Notes: a model not told the origin generated them from the letters alone. A stretch of 25,157 nucleotides of DNA from a virus (IMGVR_UViG_3300010392_000768:1-25157), one strand, 5' to 3'; counted from the first letter of the stretch, positions 6,539-13,788 are shown. Numbers and translations are program-made.

Positions 6539-7788
6539 TGGCGAATCCGAGTGAGGGCTTTTTGCCCGTTGGCGTTTCGGGGGAATTGCTCGATACCACG
6601 CTGATAAACCAGAAAGACGGCACGCCAACGCACCGCGAGAATATTCTAATCACCGGCGTTGCGTCGGACGGCAGCAACACAAGCACGACCGCATTGGGGA
6701 GCGGGGAGACGTTCACCGGCGAAGGGGAACTGAACGATCTCCCTGATGTGATGGTTTCGTGCCAAACCGACAATTCCGGGACGCTGTATTTTGATTTTTC
6801 CGTCGATGGGACCAACTGGACGCGCTTTCCCGTCAATGGCTTTAAGATAACGGCTGGAATCCATGAATTTCATACGGCGGTAAAAGGGCCGCGCTATTTC
6901 CGCGTTGAATTGGTCAACGACACCGGCGCGCAGTCTTATCTGCGGCTCTACACGTACTATGGGGCGTTCCGGCAGGGCAATTCGCCGCTGAATCAGTCGG
7001 TGTCCCTCGACACGGACGCGGCGCATGTGCGGCCCAGTGATTTCCAGGATGAAATCCGCCTTGGCCGACGGTCTGGCGTGACGGGCTGGAATAAGTTTGG
7101 TTTCAAGTCTTCCCTGACCGCTTCGAGCGGGGAGCAAATGGTCTGGCCTGCGTCGGGGAACTTCACGCCGATGACGAGCGCGTCCACGTTCGACATTGCT
7201 TATGATGGGACTGCGGGCGGGACGACGGACGGGGCGGGGACGACCGGCGCGCTGGCGATGACGATTTACTACATAGATTCGTCGGGCTTGCCTGCGGTTG
7301 CGCTTCATACTCTCGGGACGGACGGCACGGACACCACGTCGTTTAGCGGGTTGGGCATTAACCGGATCGCGGTAAGCTCAACCGGGACAAACGACACGAA
7401 TGTTTCAGATATTACGGTAACGGCGACGGGCGCGGGGACGACGCAGGCAATCGTTCCGGCAGGGACTGGCGTCACACAGCAGGCGTTGTTTTTTACGGGC
7501 AGCAACCACACGGCGGTTGCTCCGTTTTTGTGGGTCAATGTCGGAAAGCCCGGTGGTGGCAACGCGAAGGTCACGGTTAAGGGCTACGTCTACAACCGAG
7601 GGGTTGATTCGCGGTTCGAGGTTTTCCGTGCGTTGGTCGATACGGCATCGGAGACGACAGTTTCAATCAATGAGCCTGTCAAGTTTCAACTGAATGCGAC
7701 GGACGTTCTCTATTTTGTCGCCGATACGGACACGAATGCGGCGAGCATAAACGTGCGGTTTTCCTTGAATGAATATCAGTTGTTCTAA
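6538..7788 (+). CDS. Beta-rich virion structural protein
   Basis: This encodes 416 aa from GTG 6538, which overlaps the portal stop by one base. The first 140 residues form a beta domain containing FDFSVDGTNWTRFPV and GPRYFRVELVND, a pattern common in phage structural proteins. Residues 150-416 form a second domain beginning VRPSDFQDEIRLGRRSGV and rich in Thr, Gly and Asp. It resembles structural proteins of marine podoviruses that lie near portal genes, but I cannot name its exact place in the virion. Low lysine and high threonine fit an extracellular virion part. Decoration protein, fibre or head-fibre protein are all possible. Confidence 0.8.
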   Translation: MANPSEGFLPVGVSGELLDTTLINQKDGTPTHRENILITGVASDGSNTSTTALGSGETFTGEGELNDLPDVMVSCQTDNSGTLYFDFSVDGTNWTRFPVNGFKITAGIHEFHTAVKGPRYFRVELVNDTGAQSYLRLYTYYGAFRQGNSPLNQSVSLDTDAAHVRPSDFQDEIRLGRRSGVTGWNKFGFKSSLTASSGEQMVWPASGNFTPMTSASTFDIAYDGTAGGTTDGAGTTGALAMTIYYIDSSGLPAVALHTLGTDGTDTTSFSGLGINRIAVSSTGTNDTNVSDITVTATGAGTTQAIVPAGTGVTQQALFFTGSNHTAVAPFLWVNVGKPGGGNAKVTVKGYVYNRGVDSRFEVFRALVDTASETTVSINEPVKFQLNATDVLYFVADTDTNAASINVRFSLNEYQLF

Positions 7789-8030
7789 TGCTCGCCTCTT
7801 TGCTGCTCAATGAGCCGGTCCCCGGTAGGAGGGTTATCTATGGCGTATGGGAAGAAGAAGACAGGGAAGAAACGCCCGTCGCGGAAGTGCGCGCCCGCCC
7901 GGCGCCGTCGGTACTAACCAAGTTTCACAAGCCGGAATATATCCGGAATTTCTTTGCCACGGCTGAAGGCCGGGCGCGGAGGAAGCGGGACGATGACGCT
8001 ATTCTCGCTTTGATCTTAACCAGCGTCTAA
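7788..8030 (+). CDS. Small hypothetical protein, overlapping a nested gene
   Basis: This encodes 80 aa. ATG 7788 shares its A with the TAA of the previous gene (TAATG coupling). The middle is acidic (WEEEDREETPV) and the C-terminal half is basic with a hydrophobic end (DAILALILTSV). I recognise no family. A 25-codon gene with a much better Shine-Dalgarno lies within it in another frame at 7840-7917. If only one is real, the nested one has the stronger initiation signal. The end past 7917 would then be unexplained, which argues for keeping this frame too. Confidence 0.45.
   Translation: MLASLLLNEPVPGRRVIYGVWEEEDREETPVAEVRARPAPSVLTKFHKPEYIRNFFATAEGRARRKRDDDAILALILTSV
7827..7832 (+). promoter_or_regulatory. 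Perfect Shine-Dalgarno of the nested small gene
   Basis: AGGAGG stands exactly 7 bases before ATG 7840, the best Shine-Dalgarno of this region. It is the chief reason for annotating the nested gene. Confidence 0.6.
7840..7917 (+). CDS. Nested 25-residue highly basic peptide
   Basis: ATG 7840 to TAA 7915-7917 encodes 25 aa, of which 12 are Lys or Arg. It opens MAYGKKKTGKK and ends in RRRRY. Very short Lys/Gly-rich proteins starting this way are common beside portal and scaffold genes in podovirus genomes; the next gene (8043) opens similarly with MMYGNKYPKG. A role in binding DNA or the acidic scaffold is a guess. It lies wholly within 7788-8030 in another frame, with a perfect Shine-Dalgarno. 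It falls below usual gene-caller length limits. Confidence 0.5.
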   Translation: MAYGKKKTGKKRPSRKCAPARRRRY

Positions 8031-8042
8031 GGAGCATCCGAA

Positions 8043-8171
8043 ATGATGTATGGCAACAAGTACCCGAAAGGGGAAACCCCGGTGATGACTCCGGGAAAGG
8101 GTATCAACCTGAAAGGCGGGCGACCGCTGCCGGGCGATTCCCTGTCGAAAAAGGGTGGCAAGCGTAAGTGA
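8043..8171 (+). CDS. Small Gly/Lys-rich phage protein
   Basis: This encodes 42 aa. AAGGAG at 8029-8034 lies 8 bases before ATG 8043, and the stop TGA (8169-8171) overlaps the GTG of the next gene (GTGA). The sequence opens with MMYGNKYPKGE, is rich in Gly, Lys and Pro, and ends in KKGGKRK. It is probably disordered and basic. Its opening is like that of the nested peptide at 7840, so the two could be related by duplication. The function is unknown; the position before the scaffold and capsid genes suggests a head-assembly accessory. Confidence 0.7.
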   Translation: MMYGNKYPKGETPVMTPGKGINLKGGRPLPGDSLSKKGGKRK

Positions 8172-8467
8172 CACCCGAAGACGAGGCCAAAGCCCGCGTT
8201 CGCCTAGAGCGTGGCGTTAGGGCGCAGGCCATTCTGGACGACGACATTACCCGCGAAGCCATCGAGGCACTTAAAAAGCGGGCCTATGAATCGTTCAAAT
8301 CGGCTGACCCTGGGGACACTCAGGCGTTGGCCATTGCTAAAATGCGATTCGAGGTGACGGAGGATTGGGTCAACCATTTCGCCAGCCTCATGCAGAAGGG
8401 CAAACAAGCGGACGCAGCACTCGCCAAGTGGCACGCGCTGCCGGCCCGGAGAAAACGAACCGCTTAA
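8168..8467 (+). CDS. Helical hypothetical phage protein before the scaffold
   Basis: This encodes 99 aa from GTG 8168, coupled to the previous stop. The protein is almost wholly helical: GVRAQAILDDDITREAIEAL near residues 16-35, then KRAYESFKSADPGDTQAL, then a helix with VTEDWVNHFASLMQKGKQA. Proteins with this order (conserved ILDDD-type start, a Ser/Asp linker and a final coiled segment) are common between portal and scaffold genes in podoviruses. I know of no assigned function. It ends in a basic tail (ARRKRTA). Confidence 0.75.
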   Translation: MTPEDEAKARVRLERGVRAQAILDDDITREAIEALKKRAYESFKSADPGDTQALAIAKMRFEVTEDWVNHFASLMQKGKQADAALAKWHALPARRKRTA

Positions 8468-8476
8468 CGTAAGGCC

Positions 8477-8488
8477 CGCCGTGAGGCG
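8477..8488 (+). other. Small GNRA-capped hairpin before the scaffold gene
   Basis: CGCC (8477-8480) and GGCG (8485-8488) pair around a GTGA (GNRA-type) loop in the 47-base gap between genes. No T tract follows, so it is not a terminator. It may shape the 5' end of a processed mRNA or be chance; the stem is only 4 bp. Confidence 0.25.
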
Positions 8489-8514
8489 CGCTGTTCCCTT
8501 AGAAGGACACTTTT

Positions 8515-9633
8515 ATGTCGGAAGAAATGGTCACCCCGGATTCGGGAACCAACGAAGGACTGTTCGTCGGTGTAGACGCTGGCGAACGGGCATTTTTAGA
8601 TTCCCTGGACGTTGATGACGGACCCGTAGAGGCACCCGTTACCAAGGAATCGAGCCATGAGGCCACCCCGGAAGCGGAGCCTCAGATGGATGCGGATTTG
8701 GACGACGAAGCGGAAGGCGAGCTTGAAGCCGAAGCCGAGACGGAAGATGACGCAACGGCTTCCGATGAAGCCGATGATACGGAATCCGAAGATTGGGCCT
8801 TGCCGGAGGAATGGTCGCTGGAAGACGCGGCCAAAGACTTGGGCGTGGATCCGGAACAGTTGGCCGCCAGCCTTCGCGTGAAGGTGGGCGACGACCTGGT
8901 TCCGCTCCAGGACGCAATCAAAGGGACACTCCGGGAATCGGACTACACGCGGAAGACGATGGCGCTTGCCGAAGAACGGAAGGCTTTTGAAGCCACCCGT
9001 GCGAAGCAGGCGGAAGAATGGCAAGGCCGTATTCAGCAAGCAGATACGCTTGCGGGCTTGTTTCGCCAGCAGTTGAGCGGAGAAGAGGCCGCTTTGCAGG
9101 ATATGCTGGACGAAAATTCCATCAACTACGATCCGCAAGGCTACATTGTGAAGCGCGCGGAGTTGGATAAGCGTCAAAGAGATTTGGGGCAATATTTCCA
9201 GCATCGCGAGCAAGAGCAAGCGGCCCTTGTGGCTCAACATCGCCAGGAACACCAAAAACTGGCGCGCGAGAACATCCCCGAGCTGGCCACGCCGGAAGGG
9301 GCTGAGAAGTTCCAGCAAGACATGCGGGAAGTCCTCCCGCAATACGGTTACACGCCGGACCAGATCAATGCGTATATGGACGGTGCCTGGGACTACAAAG
9401 ACCTCGCGATTCTTCGGGACGCCATGAAATATCGAGCTTTGGAAAAGGGGAAACCCGAAGCCAGGAAGAAGCTCGCAGGCAAGCCGAAGCTCCGTCCGAA
9501 TGGACGGGATGGAAAAGGCACGCAGGCACAATCGAACACGGACGCCATTCGCCGCCGTCTGAGAAGCAGCAACCCGCGCACGAAGCAGCGGGCCGCTGAG
9601 GACTTTCTCGGCGCATTTGCCGAGACCCTTTAA
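8515..9633 (+). CDS. Scaffolding protein (capsid assembly)
   Basis: This encodes 372 aa with AGAAGGA upstream of the ATG. It lies directly before the major capsid gene and has the layout of podovirus scaffolds. Residues 15-100 are extremely acidic and disordered (many Asp/Glu, DDEAEGELEAEAE). The middle is a coiled coil with Gln and Glu (EERKAFEATRAKQAEEWQGR, about 154-173, and later QHREQEQAALVAQHRQEH). The C-terminal end is basic (RKKLAGKPKLRPNGRDGK, then RRRLRSSNPRTKQR), the usual capsid-binding tail. It would direct prohead assembly inside the shell and then leave. Family assignment comes from layout and position rather than from a named motif. Confidence 0.85.
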   Translation: MSEEMVTPDSGTNEGLFVGVDAGERAFLDSLDVDDGPVEAPVTKESSHEATPEAEPQMDADLDDEAEGELEAEAETEDDATASDEADDTESEDWALPEEWSLEDAAKDLGVDPEQLAASLRVKVGDDLVPLQDAIKGTLRESDYTRKTMALAEERKAFEATRAKQAEEWQGRIQQADTLAGLFRQQLSGEEAALQDMLDENSINYDPQGYIVKRAELDKRQRDLGQYFQHREQEQAALVAQHRQEHQKLARENIPELATPEGAEKFQQDMREVLPQYGYTPDQINAYMDGAWDYKDLAILRDAMKYRALEKGKPEARKKLAGKPKLRPNGRDGKGTQAQSNTDAIRRRLRSSNPRTKQRAAEDFLGAFAETL

Positions 9634-9648
9634 CCGGAGAATGGAACC

Positions 9649-10617
9649 ATGACTCTCTACACCAATGCTTTCCCGACCTACAGCCAGATTGGCCGCCGGG
9701 AAGACCTGAGCGACGCTATTTATGACATCACGCCGACGAAAACCCCGTTTATTTCGGGCATCGCGAAAACCTCGGCGGAACAGACCAATCACGAATGGCA
9801 GACCGATTCGCTCGATGCCAACGTGGACACGAACCAGCAGCTTGAAGGCGATGTGGTCGGCAGCGTGACAGCGGCCACGGCGACAACCCGCCTCGGGAAT
9901 ACCTGTGAAATCGCCCGAAAGGCGTTTGCCGTCACCGGCACGTCGGAAGTGGTCAACAAGGCTGGCCGCAAGTCGGAATTGAAGTACCAGATTCTCAAGA
10001 ATTCCCGCGCGCTTATGCGGGATATCGAGACTTCGCTTCTGGCGAACAAGGCGAAGAATGCGGGCAACAGCACAACGGCGCGGGTTGCGGCGGGTGTTGA
10101 ATCGTGGATTGCGACAAACTCCAGTCGCGGCACGAACGGCGACGATCCTGCGGGAACGGGGGCGGACACAGCGACGGACGGCACGCAGCGCGCGTTGACC
10201 GAAAGCCTGCTCAAGTCGGTATTGAAGGACTGCTTTGATGCCGGTGGTGATCCGGATACGATTCTCTGCTCGTCCAAGCACAAGCAGACCATTTCCGGGT
10301 TCACTGGGAATGCCACGCGCCAAAAAGACGCGATGGACCGAACCCTCGTGGCCTCTATCGAGCTTTATCAATCGGATTTCGGGGATTTGCAAATCTTCCC
10401 GCACCGATTCATGGAAGGTTCGAGCGGCGGCACGCCGGGTTCGATTCGTTCCGTTCTGGTTCTGCAAAAGGATATGTGGGCCTTTGCCTCGCTGCGTTCG
10501 CCGGCCATTTACGACTTGGCTCGGACGGGTGACGCGGAGCCGCGCATGATCCTGGCGGAATACACCCTTGAAGCTCGCAATGAGGCGGCTTCGGGAATCG
10601 TCGCGGACCTTAGCTAA
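9649..10617 (+). CDS. Major capsid protein, SU10-like (DUF5309 type)
   Basis: This encodes 322 aa. The opening YSQIGRREDLSDAIYDITPT, followed by TPFISGI, HEWQTDSLD and TTRLGNTCEIARKAF, is the signature I know from the phage SU10-type major capsid family (DUF5309/PF17236), an HK97-fold capsid protein. Later parts include NSRALMRDIETSLLANKAKN, the long spine-like helix. The protein builds the icosahedral shell. GGAG at 9637-9640 precedes the ATG. A UUCG-capped hairpin follows the stop at 10623-10638 and may protect or trim the mRNA of this highly expressed gene. No N-terminal delta domain is visible; the separate scaffold gene upstream does that job. Confidence 0.93.
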   Translation: MTLYTNAFPTYSQIGRREDLSDAIYDITPTKTPFISGIAKTSAEQTNHEWQTDSLDANVDTNQQLEGDVVGSVTAATATTRLGNTCEIARKAFAVTGTSEVVNKAGRKSELKYQILKNSRALMRDIETSLLANKAKNAGNSTTARVAAGVESWIATNSSRGTNGDDPAGTGADTATDGTQRALTESLLKSVLKDCFDAGGDPDTILCSSKHKQTISGFTGNATRQKDAMDRTLVASIELYQSDFGDLQIFPHRFMEGSSGGTPGSIRSVLVLQKDMWAFASLRSPAIYDLARTGDAEPRMILAEYTLEARNEAASGIVADLS

Positions 10618-10622
10618 GGGGC

Positions 10623-10638
10623 GGGGGCTTCGGCCCCC
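10623..10638 (+). other. UUCG-capped hairpin after the capsid gene
   Basis: GGGGGC (10623-10628), loop TTCG (10629-10632) and GCCCCC (10633-10638) form a perfect, very stable stem. No T tract follows, so full termination is unlikely. It may be an mRNA 3' stabiliser, a processing barrier or an attenuator that lowers expression of the cargo genes after the capsid. Confidence 0.55.
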
Positions 10639-10659
10639 AACTCTCTACAGGAGTTTTCT

Positions 10660-11169
10660 ATGCGAATTATTGCAACTCTTTTCGCGCTCGTGTTCATGGC
10701 GTCTTCCGCGTGGGCCGGTGCGAATCTCCAGCAAAGCGACGACGGGCGGAATGCGCAATGGGTCAATCAAGACGGGGTTTCTTTCCCCGTTGGCGATCCT
10801 GGCCTTGCGGTGTCGATTACAGACATGTCAACGGCGGGGACGACCTACGTTATCTCTCACAAGCCGGGCCTTTTGTCGAAAGCCTACACGGTTCTTCACA
10901 ATGCGCTTTCGGCGGGGTCGAACTCTCCATCCCTGACGTTTTTTCTTGCTTCGGCGGCGTCGGCCAATGATGGGCAGTTTACGCAAGTATCCGATCTGTC
11001 GGGGGCGGCGTTGACCCTTGGGGCCACGAGTGCAGGCGGGAACGGGTCGCTTACCTGGGACGACGCAAACAGCACGCGCGTTGTCGGCCAGGGCGATGTG
11101 ATTGCCATCGTAACGGATGGCGGGTCGACAGGCACCGCGCTTGGTACGATTACGCTTGTCATCGAGTAG
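10660..11169 (+). CDS. Secreted beta-rich protein (capsid-adjacent)
   Basis: This encodes 169 aa with AGGAG 7 bases before the ATG. Residues 1-19 are a clear signal peptide (MRIIATLFALVFMASSAWA) with an AWA cleavage site. The mature part is Gly-, Ser- and Thr-rich and likely all-beta. The C-terminal pattern, ending VVGQGDVIAIVTDGGSTGTA, recalls beta-sandwich phage structural proteins. A signal peptide on such a protein is unusual, since virions form in the cytoplasm. It may instead work in the periplasm or outer surface together with the membrane proteins encoded next. I do not recognise a named family. Confidence 0.7.
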   Translation: MRIIATLFALVFMASSAWAGANLQQSDDGRNAQWVNQDGVSFPVGDPGLAVSITDMSTAGTTYVISHKPGLLSKAYTVLHNALSAGSNSPSLTFFLASAASANDGQFTQVSDLSGAALTLGATSAGGNGSLTWDDANSTRVVGQGDVIAIVTDGGSTGTALGTITLVIE

Positions 11170-12295
11170 GGATGCGGGCGCGGCGGTTCTTGTCGCCGCG
11201 TCCCTTCTCGCCTTTGGCATATGGAGCCCGGAGCCTTTCCGCTGGTCCGCGATATTCCTTTTAGCGTTCTGCGGTTCGTTTTGTTTTTGGAAATACAGAC
11301 CTAAAGTAATATGGCCCTTGATGGCCCTGTTTCTTTGGGCCTGCGTTTCTTTGGTTTGGTCGCCGGATATAAGAACCGGCGTTTTGTATTTGATGCAATG
11401 CGCGGCGGTAATGGTTGTCGCGGCTTTGCCGTGGCGCCGGTCTTTTGTCCTGAATGTGGTTTCGGCGGCGGCGGTGGGGGCGTTCGTTCTAAATTACGTG
11501 CGGCCTTATGCGGGCGGGTTTGGGAATCCGAACTTTCAGGCTGAATTTATTTGCCTCGCCTTGCCGTTTTGCATCGCGAACATCAGGCATAGCTCCCCCT
11601 TGGCTCTTATGGGGGTGGTGGCGTGTTTAGGCGTTCTGGCGCAGTCTGACAGCTCGACACATTGGGGCGCGCTGGCGGGCTTTCTGGTGTTGTTTATGGC
11701 CTATCGCCGCATGTGGTGGACCTTGGCTTATTTCGTGGCGATTGGGGCGAATATCGCGGCGTTTTGGGCGGACGACCTTTGGGCTTGGTCCTCGGTCCAT
11801 GAGCGCGTGGAGCTTTGGTGGAATACCATTGTGATGTGGCTCGATTCCCCGATGGGATACGGGGTCGGGTCGTTCAATTACGAATATTATAGGTTTCAGG
11901 AGGCGCACCCTTGGCAGGACACGCTGTTAAAGGCGCCGACCGTCTTTGCGGGGGCCGCTCACAACGAGTTTTTGCAAGTTTTGGCAACGCTTGGCCCCTT
12001 GGGGGTTATTCTGGCGTGCGCGTCGATCTTGTCGCTTCCCCGCGACGGATTGAGCCTTTCCGTGGCGGGCGTGGCGATATCTCTGGCGGGGTTCGGGTTT
12101 CCGTTCCAATCCGCCGCGCCGCTGATGTTAATGGCTTTGTGTTTTGCGATATCTGAGCCTGCCGATTATCGCATTTTGCGGCGTTTTGCTGTTTTTCGGC
12201 GCGCATTGGGCGCTGGCCGGGGTCCAGTTAAGCAATGCGCGGGTAGCGATCAAGTCCGACCCGTTGGCAGCGTTCCAGTACCTATCGACAGCTAA
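11117..12295 (+). CDS. O-antigen polymerase/ligase-like membrane protein (Wzy/WaaL type)
   Basis: This encodes 392 aa with about ten hydrophobic segments. The Wzy_C hallmarks are present: GFGNPNFQAEFICLALPF at 134-151, then ERVELWW (229-235, Arg230), SPMGYGVGSF (244-253) and AHNEFLQVLATLGPLG (281-296, His282). In this family a large periplasmic loop with conserved Arg and His joins polysaccharide from a lipid carrier to an acceptor. A phage copy could change host O-antigen or other glycans. The start is uncertain: ATG 11117 overlaps the upstream gene by 53 bases and lacks a good Shine-Dalgarno, and TTG 11141 or 11156 are alternatives. The last roughly 35 residues look non-native and overlap the TPR frame, so the true end may be a frameshift (see findings). 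Confidence 0.85.
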   Translation: MAGRQAPRLVRLRLSSSRDAGAAVLVAASLLAFGIWSPEPFRWSAIFLLAFCGSFCFWKYRPKVIWPLMALFLWACVSLVWSPDIRTGVLYLMQCAAVMVVAALPWRRSFVLNVVSAAAVGAFVLNYVRPYAGGFGNPNFQAEFICLALPFCIANIRHSSPLALMGVVACLGVLAQSDSSTHWGALAGFLVLFMAYRRMWWTLAYFVAIGANIAAFWADDLWAWSSVHERVELWWNTIVMWLDSPMGYGVGSFNYEYYRFQEAHPWQDTLLKAPTVFAGAAHNEFLQVLATLGPLGVILACASILSLPRDGLSLSVAGVAISLAGFGFPFQSAAPLMLMALCFAISEPADYRILRRFAVFRRALGAGRGPVKQCAGSDQVRPVGSVPVPIDS

Positions 12296-12581
12296 CAGAA
12301 TATCCAAGCTGGACCCGGAAGTTAGAAAGAACCTGCTTTTGGCTTTGGTTCGGCTGATGGCGGAAAAGAATGTGACGGTTTCGCCGGCGGCGATGGACCG
12401 GGCGATAGAACGAGCCGAGACGGCGGCGCGGCACAGTCCCGCCGTATTGATGATTAAAGCTGAATATTACCTGAAAACGGGGCGCCTGGCGGAAGCGGAA
12501 GCGGCTTTCGAGGCCCTACGCAGGCACACGCCGAACAAGGCGCGACACTGGTTAGATCGGATTGAAAAGGGAAAGCCATGA
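12144..12581 (+). CDS. Membrane-anchored TPR-like protein, probable partner or split C-terminus of the Wzy-like protein
   Basis: This encodes 145 aa from TTG 12144; the start is uncertain and has no Shine-Dalgarno. Residues 5-26 form one transmembrane helix or uncleaved signal (LPIIAFCGVLLFFGAHW). Residues 35-140 are helical and TPR-like, with VLMIKAEYYLKTGRLAEAEAAF (101-122) as the clearest repeat. Many bacterial O-antigen ligases and pilin glycosylases end in a membrane helix plus TPR helices in one chain. Here the frame overlaps the ligase gene by 152 bases, so the two may be coupled separate genes or one protein split by a frameshift. It would face the periplasm. Confidence 0.65.
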   Translation: MRYLSLPIIAFCGVLLFFGAHWALAGVQLSNARVAIKSDPLAAFQYLSTANRISKLDPEVRKNLLLALVRLMAEKNVTVSPAAMDRAIERAETAARHSPAVLMIKAEYYLKTGRLAEAEAAFEALRRHTPNKARHWLDRIEKGKP

Positions 12582-12628
12582 AGGGGTTTCTTGATGGCAT
12601 AATCGGGGCTTTCAGTGGGGAACGGTAA
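12578..12628 (+). CDS. 16-codon ORF, perhaps the lost N-terminus of the next protein
   Basis: ATG 12578 overlaps the previous TGA (ATGA) and has AAAAGGGA at 12565-12572 as a good Shine-Dalgarno. It reads MKGFLDGIIGAFSGER before TAA 12626-12628. Phage polyvalent proteins of the type encoded next often begin with a similar short hydrophobic MGxLDxxxG sequence. The next gene (GTG 12615) starts inside this ORF in another frame. So this may be its true start with a frameshift near 12620, or a separate peptide. Confidence 0.35.
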   Translation: MKGFLDGIIGAFSGER

Positions 12629-13775
12629 ACTTTTCGGGACCGGGCCTGGACTGGGCTTTGATCCTCGTGATGAAATCACGGGGCGCCTGTTTGACCCCGA
12701 GGTGGCAAAGCGCGCAAGCCTCTTGCCTATGGTTCGGATGAACTCCGGAGAACGGGCGTTTGGAGCGCCGCAGTTTTTGGTTGAAATGCTGAATAGCGCG
12801 ATGCTGCCGGGTGCGGCGGCGCAGGGCTATCAGGCAACCCCGCAAGACGCGGCACAGTTCGGCCTCGATTGGATGGCTGGCGGCATGGGGGTGAATGCGC
12901 TCGGCAAGGGCGCGCCACGTGGCGCGGTGTTGGGCGCTAACGTATGGCAGGGCGGCCCTCACAAGTACGGCCCCAAGGGCGCTGCGGAGAGCTTGCAGCA
13001 CGTTGGCAAGGGTGAAGGGGCCGCGGCCTACGGTTGGGGTAGGTATGATGCGGGGGCGCGGGAGGTTGCGGAGAAGTACCGCAAGGACCTTTCCGGTGAT
13101 TTTTGGACGACGCCCGACGGTGAATTATTCGACCCCTCAACCTTAGAACACCTCAATGCTCGCTCTGCCGTGCAACGGAATCCCGATATTGAGTCGCTAT
13201 TGCCAAAACTTAAAGGCATTGCGTCCAAGCAAGCCGGCACAGAAGCGGGTGATATGATGGCTCGCGATATTGCCAAGTTGGAGGCGTTACAGAAAAAGGG
13301 CGGGTTGTCAGAGGCTTCCGGGCACATCTACAAACACGACCTTCCCGACGAAGACATAGCCCGCTATCTCGATTGGGACAAGCCGCTGAGTGAGCAGCCG
13401 GAGAGTGTGAAGGAAGCTTTAAAAGAACTCGGCCCAGAGTTGCAAAAAGTGTTTGATGACTACAGCGACGAATACAATCTGAGCCTAGATTTCGACAGTG
13501 TAGGCGGGGAGCAGTTTGTCCAAATTGTGGGCCGCGCTCTGCAAGATGACTATCTACCAATAAACGGCCCGCACGTCGAAAAGGCGTTAGAGGCGGGAGA
13601 CCTAAAAAAAGCGGCATCTATGTGGCTGCGAAACGAAGATATCCCCGGCCTGAAATATCTCGACGGTATGAGCCGAGGCGAGGGCGCCGGAACCCACAAC
13701 TACGTCACATGGGACCAAGACGTTCTAAACCGCATGAAGCTATTGGAGCGCAACGGCGCGACACAGTTTGATTAG
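12615..13775 (+). CDS. Phage polyvalent protein with ADP-ribosyltransferase-like domain
   Basis: This encodes 386 aa from GTG 12615, with CGGGG about 8 bases upstream. Residues 24-66 (RLFDPEVAKRASLLPMVR) resemble the N-terminal region of phage polyvalent proteins. At 113-146 GGPHKYGPKG and then GEGAAAYGWGRYDA match the motif pattern of ADP-ribosyltransferase-like domains in this class. The closing elements also fit: DLPDEDIARYLDWDKPLSEQ in the middle, IPGLKYLDG at 343-351 and NYVTWD at 362-367. Such proteins are thought to travel in the virion or act early on host targets; the target here is unknown. I cannot confirm an intact catalytic set. The gene ends in the cargo block between capsid and neck genes. 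Confidence 0.75.
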   Translation: MGNGKLFGTGPGLGFDPRDEITGRLFDPEVAKRASLLPMVRMNSGERAFGAPQFLVEMLNSAMLPGAAAQGYQATPQDAAQFGLDWMAGGMGVNALGKGAPRGAVLGANVWQGGPHKYGPKGAAESLQHVGKGEGAAAYGWGRYDAGAREVAEKYRKDLSGDFWTTPDGELFDPSTLEHLNARSAVQRNPDIESLLPKLKGIASKQAGTEAGDMMARDIAKLEALQKKGGLSEASGHIYKHDLPDEDIARYLDWDKPLSEQPESVKEALKELGPELQKVFDDYSDEYNLSLDFDSVGGEQFVQIVGRALQDDYLPINGPHVEKALEAGDLKKAASMWLRNEDIPGLKYLDGMSRGEGAGTHNYVTWDQDVLNRMKLLERNGATQFD

Positions 13776-13788
13776 GAGTGCAAACAGC

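Noticed and set aside
8596-10467. Minus-strand open frame of 623 codons, the longest antisense frame here
   Set aside because: It spans the antisense of two well-supported genes (scaffold and capsid) and the gap between them. It survives because codon use in those genes avoids the complementary stops.
11172-11264. ATG right after the secreted-protein gene as a start for the ligase-like protein
   Set aside because: It is in a different frame from the ligase and stops after 30 codons.
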